64,000 nucleotides of DNA from RPQJ01 sp963823535. GTDB lineage: Bacteria > Pseudomonadota > Gammaproteobacteria > Steroidobacterales > Steroidobacteraceae. The DNA is taken from contig CAWGLZ010000001.1 in the NCBI GenBank assembly GCA_963823535.1, positions 310,001-374,000 on the forward strand, in the 5' to 3' direction. The position numbers and the translations under genes were made by a program. Under the pieces are notes generated by a model. It was given only the letters and a program-made list of their open reading frames with translations, ran no database searches and was not told the DNA's origin. Shown one piece after another: positions 8,671-17,625 of the stretch (position 1 is the stretch's first letter; each line of letters starts with the position of its first letter).

Positions 8671-11600
8671 GCCCGCGTCTCGTCGCCTCGATCCTCGCGT
8701 GCCTCGCCGTTGTCCCCGCGGCGGATGCCGCGCGTAAGTCGCGCGAGCCGCCCACGCTGGCGGAGCTCGCAGGGCGCAGCGTTGCCGTGGACCCGACAAC
8801 GGTCGTGGTGGTCGACCCGGGGCAGGCCGCGCGCGGCTACGAGGAATTCCTGCGCATCGAAGGTGCCGACGAGGCTCTCCGCGCCCAGGCGCTGCGCCGG
8901 CTCGGCGACCTGCGCCTCGCGGAATCGGAGGCCATCGCCGCGCGTGACGGCGCGGAAGCACCCGCGGCGGCGCGGGCCGCCCGGGAGGCGATGGACGCCT
9001 ATCGTCGCCTGCTGCGCGAGCAGCCGGACGATGCGAACCGGGACTCGGTGCTGTATCAACTCGCACGGGCTCTCGAACAGACCGGTGACAATGCAGCGGC
9101 ACTCGCCGCGCTCGACCAGCTGGTCGCCGCACACGCCGACAGCGTCCACTATGCGGAGGCCCAGTTCCGGCGTGGCGAAACTTTCTTCAGCGCACAGCGC
9201 TATGCGGACGCGGAGCGAGCCTACGCCGCCGTGCTCGCGGCGGGGCATTCCTCGGACTTCGCACAGCAGGCGCAGTACAAGCTCGCCTGGTCCCTGTTCA
9301 AGCAGTCCCGCGACGACGAGAGCACCGCGGCGTTCCTGGTGCTGCTCGATGGCCTGCTGCAGGTCGACGGACGACTGCGCGCGGGGATGACGTTGTCCAG
9401 ACCCGAGCAGGAACTCGCCGACGACGCACTCCGGGCGCTGGCGATCACCTTCGCCGCCGGCGACGGACCCGACAGCCTGCAGGCCGCACTGGTCCGGCAC
9501 GGCCCGACCATGTACGAGTCGCGGCTCTACGGCGCGCTCGGGGACCTGTACGTCGAGAAAGAGCGCTACCAGGACGGTGCCGAGGCTTACCGGGCCTTTG
9601 CACGACGGCAGCCGGCCAGTCCCGAGGCACCTCTGCTGCTCGTGCGGGCGGTCGACGCGTACGCGAAGGGTGGGTTCACGTCGCTGGTGCTGGACGGCAA
9701 GCGCGAACTCGTCGGCCAGTATGGTCCACGCAGTGCGTTCTGGGCCGCCCAGGGGGACGGGCTGGATCCCGATGTGAAGGCAGCCATCGAGTCGAACCTG
9801 CTCGATCTCGCGCAGCACCATCATGCCCTCGCCCAGAAGCACGGTGGAGCGGAGGACCGTGCGGCGGCAATCCGCTGGTACCAGGACTACCTCGACGGGT
9901 TCGACGACCGGCCGCGGGCACCCGCCACACGGCTGCTGCTCGCCGACCTCCTGTTCGAGGGCCAGCAGTACGAGAATGCGGCGACGCAGTACGAACGCGC
10001 CGCCTACGGCTACGCCGACAATCCAGAGGCCGCTCGCGCCGGATACGCGGCACTGGTGGCGTACGAGAAGGCGCGGCCGCAGGCATCGGGTCCGGCACTG
10101 GCCGCACTCGAGGCGCGGGCGATCGAGTCCTCGCTGCGCTTCGCAGACACGTTCGCGCAGCACCCGGAGGTGCCGGGTGTGCTGACCCGGACGACCAAGG
10201 CGCTGTTCGACGCCAACGACCGCGAGCGGGCCGAGTCGGTGGCACAGCGCGTCCTCGCCCTGGGCGCGCGTGCCGATGCCGGGCAGCAACTCGTCGCCTG
10301 GACGGTCCTCGCACATACGTACTTCGAATCCGCGCGCTACGTGGAGGCCGAGGAGGCCTACGCCGAACTGTCCCGTCGCCTGCCGATCGACGACCCGCTG
10401 CGCTCCGAGGCGACAGAGCGCCTGGCAGCCTCGGTCTACAGGCAGGCCGAGGCCAAAGCAGCGGCGGGCGATACCATGGGCGCGGTGCGTGAGTTCCTGC
10501 GCATCGCGCAGGTGGCACCCGCGTCCCCGGTGCGTGCCACCGCCGAGTTCGATGCCGCGACGCTGCTGCTGAACGAACAGGCCTGGACCGAGGCGGCCAT
10601 GATCCTGGAGGCCTTCCGGCGCACCCACCCCGATCATGCGCTGCAGCCGGAGGTCACCCGCAAGCTGGCCGTTGCCTACGTCGAGGGGGACCGTCCGCAG
10701 CAGGCCGCGGTCGAGTTCGAGCGGGTCGCTGCCACGGACGCCGAGCCGATCGAGGTGCGTCGTGCGGCGCTCTGGCAGGCCGCCGAACTCTACGATTCCA
10801 TCGCCGACGTCGGCGCCGCGCGCCGCGCCTACGAAGCGTACGTGACACGCTTTCCGATACCGTTTGATGCGGCGATCGAAGCCCGCAACGAGCTCGTCCG
10901 GCTCGCTTCAAGCGCGCGTGACGAGGCGGCACGCCTCCACTGGCTCGGCGAGCTCGTGGCGGCCGACGCCGCCGCCGGTTCATCGCGAACCGAGCGCAGC
11001 CGTCTGCTGGCCGCGGACGCATCGCTGGAACTGGCGGGCCCGCTCGATTCGAACGCGCGTGCGGTGCGGCTGGCGGTTCCCCTCGATCGCTCCCTGCTGG
11101 CCAAGAAGAGCGCGCTCGAGGCCGCGCTGGCCGCGTACACGCGGGCCGCGGGCTACGGCGTCGTGCCGGTCGCGACCGCGGCGACGTTCGCGATGGCCGA
11201 GCTGTACCGCCATCTCGGCGCGGCGCTGCTCGAGTCCCAGCGACCGCCGGACCTGTCCGTCGAGGAACTCGAGCAATACGATCTCCTGCTCGAGGAGCAG
11301 GCCTTTCCGTTCGAGGAAAAGGCCATCGGTATCCACGAGCGCAACCTGCGCCTCGCTGCCGAGGGTGTGTACGACGAGTCCGTTCAGCGCAGCTACGCGG
11401 CGCTGGCGGAGCTGAATCCCGGTCGCTATGCGCGCGTCGAGCGGGACGCAGGGGCCCCGGCGGGACCCGCGGACGTGGCGCAGCTCGAGGCCGCGCTGGT
11501 CGCCGAACCGGCGCGTGCCGACCTGCTCAACCGGCTCGCCATCGCCCAGCGACGTCTCGGACGCTTCGCAGAGGCGCGTGCCACCTACGCACAGGCGATC

Positions 11601-11807
11601 GCGATCGATCCGCTCCTGGCGGACGCGGAACTGAACCTCGCGGTGCTGCTCGACCTGTACCTCGGCGACCCGGACGCGGCGCTGCCGCATTACGAGCGCT
11701 ACCTGTTACTGACGGGCGGCTCGACCGACGAAGAGGCGAGGTCGTGGCTGGCTGAACTGCACACCCGGCTCGGGCGGGTGCAGCGTACCGCGGAGACCGC
11801 ACCATGA
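8667..11807 (+). CDS. Large TPR protein, unit A, with fused C-terminal TPR module
   Basis: 1046 residues with a signal peptide (MSPRLVASILACLAVVPAADA). The body is made of TPR-like pairs, with typical stretches DSVLYQLARALEQTGDNAAAL and EAQFRRGETFFSAQRYADAERAY. It aligns along its length with the lipoprotein at 17625 (1053 aa), for example QDYRAAAAHFLRV there against GDTMGAVREFLRI here and AYPFEERAIEVHEKN against QAFPFEEKAIGIHERN. The last ~130 residues are different: they form a TPR module (NRLAIAQRRLGRFAEARATY, then LNLAVLLDLYLGDPDAALPHYERYLLL). In unit B that module is a separate gene (20770). Predicted periplasmic scaffold, comparable to GltD/AgmU in size and repeat content. Length equality with unit B is partly accidental because of the fusion. 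Confidence 0.72.
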   Translation: MSPRLVASILACLAVVPAADAARKSREPPTLAELAGRSVAVDPTTVVVVDPGQAARGYEEFLRIEGADEALRAQALRRLGDLRLAESEAIAARDGAEAPAAARAAREAMDAYRRLLREQPDDANRDSVLYQLARALEQTGDNAAALAALDQLVAAHADSVHYAEAQFRRGETFFSAQRYADAERAYAAVLAAGHSSDFAQQAQYKLAWSLFKQSRDDESTAAFLVLLDGLLQVDGRLRAGMTLSRPEQELADDALRALAITFAAGDGPDSLQAALVRHGPTMYESRLYGALGDLYVEKERYQDGAEAYRAFARRQPASPEAPLLLVRAVDAYAKGGFTSLVLDGKRELVGQYGPRSAFWAAQGDGLDPDVKAAIESNLLDLAQHHHALAQKHGGAEDRAAAIRWYQDYLDGFDDRPRAPATRLLLADLLFEGQQYENAATQYERAAYGYADNPEAARAGYAALVAYEKARPQASGPALAALEARAIESSLRFADTFAQHPEVPGVLTRTTKALFDANDRERAESVAQRVLALGARADAGQQLVAWTVLAHTYFESARYVEAEEAYAELSRRLPIDDPLRSEATERLAASVYRQAEAKAAAGDTMGAVREFLRIAQVAPASPVRATAEFDAATLLLNEQAWTEAAMILEAFRRTHPDHALQPEVTRKLAVAYVEGDRPQQAAVEFERVAATDAEPIEVRRAALWQAAELYDSIADVGAARRAYEAYVTRFPIPFDAAIEARNELVRLASSARDEAARLHWLGELVAADAAAGSSRTERSRLLAADASLELAGPLDSNARAVRLAVPLDRSLLAKKSALEAALAAYTRAAGYGVVPVATAATFAMAELYRHLGAALLESQRPPDLSVEELEQYDLLLEEQAFPFEEKAIGIHERNLRLAAEGVYDESVQRSYAALAELNPGRYARVERDAGAPAGPADVAQLEAALVAEPARADLLNRLAIAQRRLGRFAEARATYAQAIAIDPLLADAELNLAVLLDLYLGDPDAALPHYERYLLLTGGSTDEEARSWLAELHTRLGRVQRTAETAP

Positions 11808-12217
11808 ATTCGACGGGACTGATCATCCTGGTCCTGACCGGCACTCTCCACGCGGGTGCCGTCTTCGCCACGGAACCGCCGCCTGCCGCCGCCGCGGAGC
11901 GTGGCGCAGTCGATCACCTGAGACTCGAGGCGACGGCCGTGACCGGCAACCGCGAGTTGCCCAAGGTCATGAGCATCGTTCCATGGAAAGCGCCCGAGCC
12001 ACTGGGCGGGCCCGAGCGTCCCATGGGCAGCCTGATCGAGGAGGTCCTCTCGCCGCTGGATCGTGACGAATTCCGGCGCGAGATCACGTATTTCCGCGAC
12101 CTGACCCCGCAAAGTAACCCCATCGGGGCGCCACCCGCCGCCGCAGCGGCGGCCGGCGCCTTGCCTGAATCTCGCCGGTCCGATCCGTCCGGCCCACCTG
12201 GAGCGTCGATGCCATGA
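11804..12217 (+). CDS. Small exported protein with IVPWK motif, unit A
   Basis: 137 residues with a signal peptide (MNSTGLIILVLTGTLHAGAVFA). The conserved part is short: GNRELPKVMSIVPWK around residue 50, then DRDEFRREITYFRDL. The unit B paralogue (21435) has GNQEAPKALVIVPWK and DKEVFMRELAYYEIR at matching positions, so both segments are under selection. The C-terminus is proline/alanine-rich and is missing in B. It is overlapped at both ends by ATGA junctions with the large TPR gene and the TolQ gene. I do not recognise the family; a linker between periplasmic TPR proteins and the membrane motor is a guess. Confidence 0.65.
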   Translation: MNSTGLIILVLTGTLHAGAVFATEPPPAAAAERGAVDHLRLEATAVTGNRELPKVMSIVPWKAPEPLGGPERPMGSLIEEVLSPLDRDEFRREITYFRDLTPQSNPIGAPPAAAAAAGALPESRRSDPSGPPGASMP

Positions 12218-12936
12218 ATTCGGTCGATATGGTCGTGAACTTCTTCAAGCAGGGCGGGCCGTTCCTCTACCCGATTGCCGCCGTCTTTGCGGTGGGTATC
12301 GCGGTCGCCATCGAGCGGCTCATCTTCCTCACCCGGGTCTCGAGCCGCAATCGTCGCCTCTGGACGCAGCTGGCACCGCAGATCCAGTCCGGCAACTTCC
12401 GCCAGGCGCTGGAGATCGCGGATCGCAGCGATGCGCCGCTCTCGACCGTCATGAAGTACGGCATCTCGCGCATCCCGACCGCGCATCGCCAGGAGGACAT
12501 CGAGCGGGCCGTCGGCGAGAGCCTGATCGACGTCGTCCTGCGCATCGAGAAACGCACGCACCAGCTTTCGTCGCTGGCGAACATCGGCATGCTCATGGGA
12601 CTGCTCGGTACGGTCGTGGGCCTGATCAACGCGTTCGCGGCCGTTGCCAACGTCAATCCGGCGGAGCGGACCAGCCTGCTCTCCGCCAGCATCTCGGTGG
12701 CGATGAACAACACCGCACTCGGTCTCGGTCTCGCGATCACGCTGCTGCTTGCGCACATGTACCTCGAAAGCAAGACCACCGCACTGGTGAACGGTCTCGA
12801 GGTCGCGTCGATGAAATTCCTGAACTCGGTCGCCGAGCGTCGCGGCGAGCCGCAGCGCACGCTGACGCCCGCGGAGGTGGCCACGCAGCTCGGCGGTCAG
12901 GCAGGGAACGCGAGACGCGTGGCACCGGCCCGGTGA
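12214..12936 (+). CDS. TolQ/ExbB/MotA-family proton-channel subunit, unit A
   Basis: 240 residues with three predicted membrane segments: one near the N-terminus (FLYPIAAVFAVGIAVAIERL), then a cytoplasmic loop with a helical region, and a pair around IGMLMGLLGTVVGLINAF and SISVAMNNTALGLGLAITLL. The GLLGTVVGL and NTALGLGLA motifs are diagnostic of the MotA/TolQ/ExbB family, which forms a pentamer around two ExbD/TolR-type helices and lets protons drive movement of periplasmic partners. Two ExbD genes follow directly. It corresponds in position to AglR of the Myxococcus motor. Start overlaps the previous stop (ATGA). Confidence 0.88.
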   Translation: MNSVDMVVNFFKQGGPFLYPIAAVFAVGIAVAIERLIFLTRVSSRNRRLWTQLAPQIQSGNFRQALEIADRSDAPLSTVMKYGISRIPTAHRQEDIERAVGESLIDVVLRIEKRTHQLSSLANIGMLMGLLGTVVGLINAFAAVANVNPAERTSLLSASISVAMNNTALGLGLAITLLLAHMYLESKTTALVNGLEVASMKFLNSVAERRGEPQRTLTPAEVATQLGGQAGNARRVAPAR

Positions 12937-12943
12937 CCCTGCC

Positions 12944-13456
12944 ATGAAGGCGACCTCACCGCTGGCGTACGGCCTGCTGCGCGACCACGCGCGGCAGCGG
13001 CGCAGCAAGGACCTCACCATCATTCCGATGCTGGACGTCATGGTGATCCTGGCCTTCTTCCTGATCTTCACCGCCGTGTTCAGCCGGACCAACGTTCTCG
13101 AGATGCACCTGCCGGGCCCGGGCGCCGCCGTTGCAGCGGACGCCGCGGCGTTCGAACTCGAGGTCATCGTCCGGCGCGCTGGCGTGCAGGTGGCGGAGCG
13201 TCGTGCCGGCGTGCTGCAGACCATCCCTGCAACCGCCTCGGGCCAGGACGTCGTGAGCCTGTCGAGGCACCTGGAGGACCTCAAGCGCCTGCACCCGCAG
13301 GAGACCGGCGCCACGCTGCTCATCGCCGACGACGTGGACTACGACACGATCGTCCAGGTCATGGATGCAGTGAGCGTTCGGCAGCGGCTGGACGGCGGCA
13401 AGGTCGTCCGCACCGAATTGTTTCCGCAGGTCTCGCTGGGAGACGCCCCGACATGA
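12944..13456 (+). CDS. ExbD/TolR-family protein 1, unit A
   Basis: 170 residues: a basic cytoplasmic N-terminus, one membrane helix (IIPMLDVMVILAFFLIF) that carries the family's proton-carrying aspartate, then a periplasmic domain ending in a beta region (ATLLIADDVDYDTIVQVMDA), typical of ExbD/TolR. It starts seven bases after the TolQ gene and overlaps the next gene by ATGA. It is the counterpart of AglQ or AglS. The equivalent unit B protein has Asn in place of this Asp. Confidence 0.87.
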   Translation: MKATSPLAYGLLRDHARQRRSKDLTIIPMLDVMVILAFFLIFTAVFSRTNVLEMHLPGPGAAVAADAAAFELEVIVRRAGVQVAERRAGVLQTIPATASGQDVVSLSRHLEDLKRLHPQETGATLLIADDVDYDTIVQVMDAVSVRQRLDGGKVVRTELFPQVSLGDAPT

Positions 13457-13956
13457 TCCACAACGGGCTGCTGAGCCAGACGCGCAGCGCGCGCAGCGGC
13501 GGTGGCGGGCACGGTCCCCTGTCGCTGGTGCCGATGATCGACATCCTGATGATTCTCGTGGTCTACCTGCTCGTCCACACGGCCGACGCGGAGATGCTTC
13601 CGAACCCGCGTAACGTCTCGATGCCGATGTCGGTGTCGGACCTCAAGGCGCGTGAAGCGACGGTGGTCACCGTCAGCCATGACACCCTGTACGTCGACGG
13701 GGAGGCCGTGGCGGCCGTGGCCGACATCCGCTCGAGTGCCGAACCCGTCATCGAGGCGCTGAGGGTGGCGCTCGCGGGCGACGGACCGGAGCCGGAGGAC
13801 GCAGGTCCGCGCGAGATCACGGTCATGGCGGAGAAGTCGCTTCCGTACCCCGTGCTGCGGCGGATCGTGGCGACCGCCGCCGCAGCCGACTACCGCAAGG
13901 TATCGTTCGCGGTCGTCGAGCGGGAGCAGGCATTCAGCGGCCTGCCGGGCGTCTGA
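13453..13956 (+). CDS. ExbD/TolR-family protein 2, unit A
   Basis: 167 residues with the same plan as its neighbour: a short basic N-terminus, a helix with LSLVPMIDILMILVVYLL (aspartate present), and a periplasmic domain with ITVMAEKSLPYPVLRRIVAT. Two different ExbD-type proteins per one TolQ-type protein is the arrangement in the AglRQS motor, unlike the single TolR of the Tol-Pal system. It is translationally coupled to the gene upstream; 12 bases separate it from the TonB-like gene. Confidence 0.86.
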   Translation: MIHNGLLSQTRSARSGGGGHGPLSLVPMIDILMILVVYLLVHTADAEMLPNPRNVSMPMSVSDLKAREATVVTVSHDTLYVDGEAVAAVADIRSSAEPVIEALRVALAGDGPEPEDAGPREITVMAEKSLPYPVLRRIVATAAAADYRKVSFAVVEREQAFSGLPGV

Positions 13957-13968
13957 GGTCCGATCTCC

Positions 13969-14916
13969 GTGACCGCCGTGGCAATGTACCGGGACTTCGC
14001 GCTGCCGTGGACGCCGTCCGAGGACGACGAGCGCAGGTTGCGTCGGGTGATGGCCACGGTGTTCGCGCTGTTCGTCGTGTGCGGCGTGGTGATTCCGCTG
14101 CTGCCCGTGCCGCCACGTGCTGCGCCACCGCAGCTCGCGCCGGTACGCGTCGCCGAGTTCCTCCTGCCGCGAATGGCGCCCATGCCCGAGCCGGAGCCCG
14201 TCGTGGAGGCGCCACGACCGGTCGAACCGCCGAGGCCGGAGAGCCGCGCCGTGACGCCGCCGCCGCGTCCAGCGCCACAGCCGTCCGTGGAGGCGCCGCC
14301 AAAACCGGATCCGCGGCAGAAGGCGGCGAGCGCCGGGCTGCTCGCCCTGTCGCGACAGCTCACCGAGTTGCGCGAGCGCGAGGTCGACACGCCGGTGGAT
14401 TCGCAGGCCATCGGTGCCGCCGCAGCCGAGAGGGCCACGGTGGACCGAGCGCTGCTGACGGCACGGGTGGGCGAAAGCAGCGGGGGCATCACCGTGGCCG
14501 AAACCAGCCGGGGATTCGGCGGCGGTTCGACGGACCTCCGGGGACACGAAACGGCACGCGTGGCCGCGAGCCCCACGACGACCGCGGCGCCTGCCGAGGT
14601 CGAGCGCAGCGGCCACAGCCGCAAGGCGTCGCGGACGCGCGAGGAGGTCGAACTCGTCTTCGACAGCAACAAGTCGGCGATCTACGCGCTCTACAGCCGG
14701 GCGCTGCGCGAGAAACCGGCATTGCAGGGCAAGGTGGTCCTCGAGGTCACCATCGCTCCCTCGGGGGCCGTCACCGAATGCCGGGTCGTCTCGAGCGAGC
14801 TCAATGACCCCGATCTCGAGCGCAAGCTCGTGGCCCGTGTGCGGATGTTCCGCTTCGAGGCCCGGGACGTCGCGGTCATGACGACCACCAAGCCCATCGA
14901 GTTCTTCCCCGCCTGA
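13969..14916 (+). CDS. TonB-like protein with AgmX/PglI-type C-terminal domain, unit A
   Basis: 315 residues: ~25 cytoplasmic residues, one membrane helix (VMATVFALFVVCGVVIPLL), a proline-rich periplasmic stretch (EPEPVVEAPRPVEPPRPE), and a C-terminal domain of ~95 residues (EEVELVFDSNKSAIYALYSR, then GKVVLEVTIAPSGAVTECRV and a conserved end FEARDV). This TonB-like tail is the one found in GltG/PglI and GltJ/AgmX of the Myxococcus gliding machine, where it spans the periplasm to reach outer-membrane parts. GTG 13969 is chosen because GAGGT lies nine bases upstream; ATG 13984 is the alternative. Last gene of unit A. Confidence 0.8.
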   Translation: MTAVAMYRDFALPWTPSEDDERRLRRVMATVFALFVVCGVVIPLLPVPPRAAPPQLAPVRVAEFLLPRMAPMPEPEPVVEAPRPVEPPRPESRAVTPPPRPAPQPSVEAPPKPDPRQKAASAGLLALSRQLTELREREVDTPVDSQAIGAAAAERATVDRALLTARVGESSGGITVAETSRGFGGGSTDLRGHETARVAASPTTTAAPAEVERSGHSRKASRTREEVELVFDSNKSAIYALYSRALREKPALQGKVVLEVTIAPSGAVTECRVVSSELNDPDLERKLVARVRMFRFEARDVAVMTTTKPIEFFPA

Positions 14917-15020
14917 CGGGCCGCCGCGCCCTCTCGAGGTCGATCGCAGGCGTGAACTGCGAGACGAATCACACTCGTCGTCTTGCCTGCGCATCCGTTG
15001 CGGGGCCATAGTGACCCTGC

Positions 15021-15112
15021 GATTCAGACAAGGGCAAAGCCATCGAAAGGTGGCGACGCAAAGTCTCCGGTCTAAAGGGCTACGGCCCCAGGATAGCGGG
15101 ACCGCCGGAATC
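15021..15112 (+). promoter_or_regulatory. Cyclic-di-GMP-I (GEMM-I) riboswitch B
   Basis: The outer stem pairs GATTC (15021-15025) with GAATC (15108-15112). Inside are GGGCAAAGCC, the GNRA hairpin (GCCATC-GAAA-GGTGGC), GCGACGCAAAG, CTCCGG and AGCGGGACCG, in the order expected for GEMM-I. The stacking adenosine and the G before CAAA are conserved, consistent with c-di-GMP as ligand. It is almost identical to copy C at 25025 and clearly diverged from copy A. Confidence 0.9.
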
Positions 15113-15131
15113 CAGTCCGCTGCGCGGACTG
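15113..15131 (+). promoter_or_regulatory. Hairpin abutting riboswitch B (probable expression platform)
   Basis: A perfect 8-bp stem, CAGTCCGC-TGC-GCGGACTG, begins one base after the aptamer's closing stem. It is followed by CTGTCT, which is only a poor U-tract. It could be an intrinsic terminator or a Rho/anti-termination structure; position suggests it is the switching element. Confidence 0.55.
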
Positions 15132-15190
15132 CTGTCTCGGTGTGCATTGCCCGCGGTTTCGCCGGTTTGGGTGCATCGAGGACAGAAGAA

Positions 15191-15733
15191 ATGCCAATAA
15201 CTTCCCGGATTCTTGCCCGCGTACTGGCCTGCGTACTGGCCTGCGCCTGGATGGTGCCCGGCTGGGCGGCGACCAGCACCGACCGCGACCAGATGAAGGG
15301 ACTGGACGAGCAGGTCCAGGAGGTCAAGTCCGACGTCCTCGGCATCGCGGCGGAGCTGAGCCGGCTCGAGGAGAAACTGCTCTATCCGTCCAATACGCAG
15401 GTTGCGGTCTTTGTCGCGCTCGCCGCCGGCGACACGATGCGGCTCGACGCGGTGAAGATCCAGATCGACGGCCAGCCGGTCGCGCACTACATCTACAGCT
15501 TCAAGGAACTGGACGCGCTCCGTAAGGGTGGAGTCCAGCGCATCTATGCCGGCAACGTCACCACCGGTCAGCACCAGATCGAGGTGTCGGTGTCGGGCAA
15601 GCTGCCCGATGGAGAAGACTACGACCGCACCGAACGGTTCGCCTTCGAGAAGGGCATCGAACCGAAGCTGGTCGGCGTGACGCTCGCGAGCCCCGAGACC
15701 GGCACGCCGGCGATCGCGCTCGGGAACTGGTGA
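15191..15733 (+). CDS. Exported coiled-coil protein, unit B copy
   Basis: 180 residues. The ATG at 15191 is preceded by AGAAGAA and gives a signal peptide (MPITSRILARVLACVLACAW...). An ORF extending upstream to 15011 would start inside the riboswitch and is not used. After a heptad-like helix (MKGLDEQVQEVKSDVLGIAA) comes a beta domain with YPSNTQVAVFVALAA, DAVKIQIDGQPVAHYIYSF and GGVQRIYAGNV. It is intact, unlike its unit A paralogue at 6195, and so is the better reference for the family. Its stop overlaps the GTG of the next gene (GTGA). Function unknown; predicted periplasmic subunit of the envelope complex. Confidence 0.78.
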   Translation: MPITSRILARVLACVLACAWMVPGWAATSTDRDQMKGLDEQVQEVKSDVLGIAAELSRLEEKLLYPSNTQVAVFVALAAGDTMRLDAVKIQIDGQPVAHYIYSFKELDALRKGGVQRIYAGNVTTGQHQIEVSVSGKLPDGEDYDRTERFAFEKGIEPKLVGVTLASPETGTPAIALGNW

Positions 15734-17625
15734 AAGCGATGGCGCGGGCGCCCTCGCGCTTGCTCGTCCTGGGCCTGGCTGCATCATTCGCGGCGGGCCC
15801 GTCGCTGGGCGACGAGCTCAGGGACCTCTATTTCGGGGAGGCGCTCTTCCACGCCTACCAGGGCAGCTATTTCGACGCGCTGCAGCGGCTCGACACCGAA
15901 CTCGGTCAATACCACGGGATCGACGAGCCGCAGTACGACTCGCTGCACTACCACATCGGTGCCGCCGAGTTCGACGTCGGCGACTTCGAGCTGAACTACC
16001 GCATGCACCATCGCGCCGGACGGGCCATCAAGGCGGTCCTGGAAGGCGATGTCGAACCCGCTGTCCGCAACGAGGCGGCGTTCCGCCTGGCACGCATCCA
16101 TTTCCAGAAGGACCAGCCGGAGGAAGCCCTGCATGCACTGCAGAGAATCGAGGGCCCGGTCCCGGAGCACATCCGCGACGACGTCGAGTTCCTGCGCGGC
16201 AACGTCTACATGGCGCTCGGGCGCCCGGGCGACGCCGTCGAGGTCCTCGAGGCCCTGCAGCGCTCCAAGGTCCTGACCGGCTTCGCCGCCTACAACCTCG
16301 GCATGGCCTTGCTCCAGGACGGCCGAACGGCCGAGGCCATCGAGCAGCTCGACCGTGCCGGGCAGGTCGACGTCTCCGACCCGGCCGGCGAGGCGATCCG
16401 TGACAAGGCGAACCTGATCCTCGGCACGATGCTCTTCGAGTCGGCGGATTACGACCGGGCCGGACGCTCCCTGGACCGCGTCCGGCTGGAGGGACCGTTC
16501 TCGAACCAGGCGCTGCTGCGTGCGGGCTGGGCACAGGTGACGGCGGGCAATCACGAGCGCGCGCTCGTGCCCTGGAACCTGCTCGCCGCGCGCGACGTCA
16601 CCGACCTCGCGGTGCAGGAAGCGTTGCTCGCGGCGCCCCATGCGTACGGACAGCTGAACGTCCACGGCCGGGCGGCGCTGATGTACGGACAGGCGCTCGA
16701 GACCTACAGCCACGAACTGGAGCGGGTCGACGCATCGATCGCCAGCATCCGCAAGGGCCACTTCCTCGAGGCGCTGGTGCGCGAGGAAATCCGCCAGGTC
16801 CCCGACTGGGTCGTTCGCCTGCGTACGCTGCCCGAGACGCCGGAGACCTACTACCTGACCACCCTGCTGGCCTCCCACGACTTCCACACCGGTCTGCAGA
16901 ACTTCCTCGACCTGGAGGACCTGAGGGTCCGACTGGTGTCGTGGCGCGCGAGCTTCGACGCCTTCGAGGACATCATCGGCCTGCGCGAACGCAACTACGC
17001 GCCACTGCTCCCCGACGTCGACGCCCAGTTCCGCGAGCTCGATTCGCAGATCCGCCTGCGCATGGAACAGCGGGAACACCTCGAGCGCCGGCTCCACGAC
17101 ATGCTGACCGCTCCCCGGCCGGAGTATCTCGCGGACGCGGATGAACGGGTCGTGCTCGAGCGTCTGGCACTGATCGAGAACGGCCTGTCGGCGGACGTCG
17201 ACGATGCCGCGCAGCAGGCGCTGCGCGAACGCGTGGCACGGATCCGCGGGATGCTGACCTGGCGTCTGCGGACTGAGTACCACGAGCGGTTCACGCAGGC
17301 CCACGAGCACCTGCGGGAGCTGAACGGCGTCATCGACACGATGACGCAGCGATACGAGAGCCTCGTGCGCACCCGCCAGGCGGCGACGCACAGCTACGTG
17401 GGCTACGACGTCCCCATCGGCCGGTTGCGCACGCGCGTCGATGCGGCGCTCGAGAAGGTGAACCGGCTGATGGCGCGCCAGGGACACCTCCTCGAGACGG
17501 TTGCGATCGAGGAACTCCAGGCGCGACGCGAGCGGCTGGTCGGCTACCAGTCACAGGCGCGATTCGCGGTGGCTGACAGTTACGACCGCGCGACCCGCCA
17601 GCAGACCAGCGAGGTGCGTGACTGA
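15730..17625 (+). CDS. TPR periplasmic protein, unit B (~631 aa)
   Basis: 631 residues from GTG 15730 (coupled to the previous stop) or 628 from ATG 15739. Signal peptide, then repeats such as FRLARIHFQKDQPEEALHAL and LLRAGWAQVTAGNHERALVP, then a long coiled coil (~residues 420-610, with EHLERRLHDM and RVDAALEKVNRLMARQ). It pairs with the unit A protein at 6784, sharing the opening LYFGEALFHAYQGSYFDAL type segment and overall length. Predicted periplasmic scaffold, GltE-like by layout only. The TGA overlaps the next ATG by one base. Confidence 0.72.
   Translation: MKAMARAPSRLLVLGLAASFAAGPSLGDELRDLYFGEALFHAYQGSYFDALQRLDTELGQYHGIDEPQYDSLHYHIGAAEFDVGDFELNYRMHHRAGRAIKAVLEGDVEPAVRNEAAFRLARIHFQKDQPEEALHALQRIEGPVPEHIRDDVEFLRGNVYMALGRPGDAVEVLEALQRSKVLTGFAAYNLGMALLQDGRTAEAIEQLDRAGQVDVSDPAGEAIRDKANLILGTMLFESADYDRAGRSLDRVRLEGPFSNQALLRAGWAQVTAGNHERALVPWNLLAARDVTDLAVQEALLAAPHAYGQLNVHGRAALMYGQALETYSHELERVDASIASIRKGHFLEALVREEIRQVPDWVVRLRTLPETPETYYLTTLLASHDFHTGLQNFLDLEDLRVRLVSWRASFDAFEDIIGLRERNYAPLLPDVDAQFRELDSQIRLRMEQREHLERRLHDMLTAPRPEYLADADERVVLERLALIENGLSADVDDAAQQALRERVARIRGMLTWRLRTEYHERFTQAHEHLRELNGVIDTMTQRYESLVRTRQAATHSYVGYDVPIGRLRTRVDAALEKVNRLMARQGHLLETVAIEELQARRERLVGYQSQARFAVADSYDRATRQQTSEVRD

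Noticed and set aside
14947..14993. GCAGGC...GCCTGC imperfect inverted repeat after unit A as a terminator
   Set aside because: The stem is interrupted and no T-run follows; too weak to annotate.
15011..15190. Upstream extension of the 15191 gene to a GTG at 15011
   Set aside because: It would translate the riboswitch, and the true signal peptide begins at ATG 15191.
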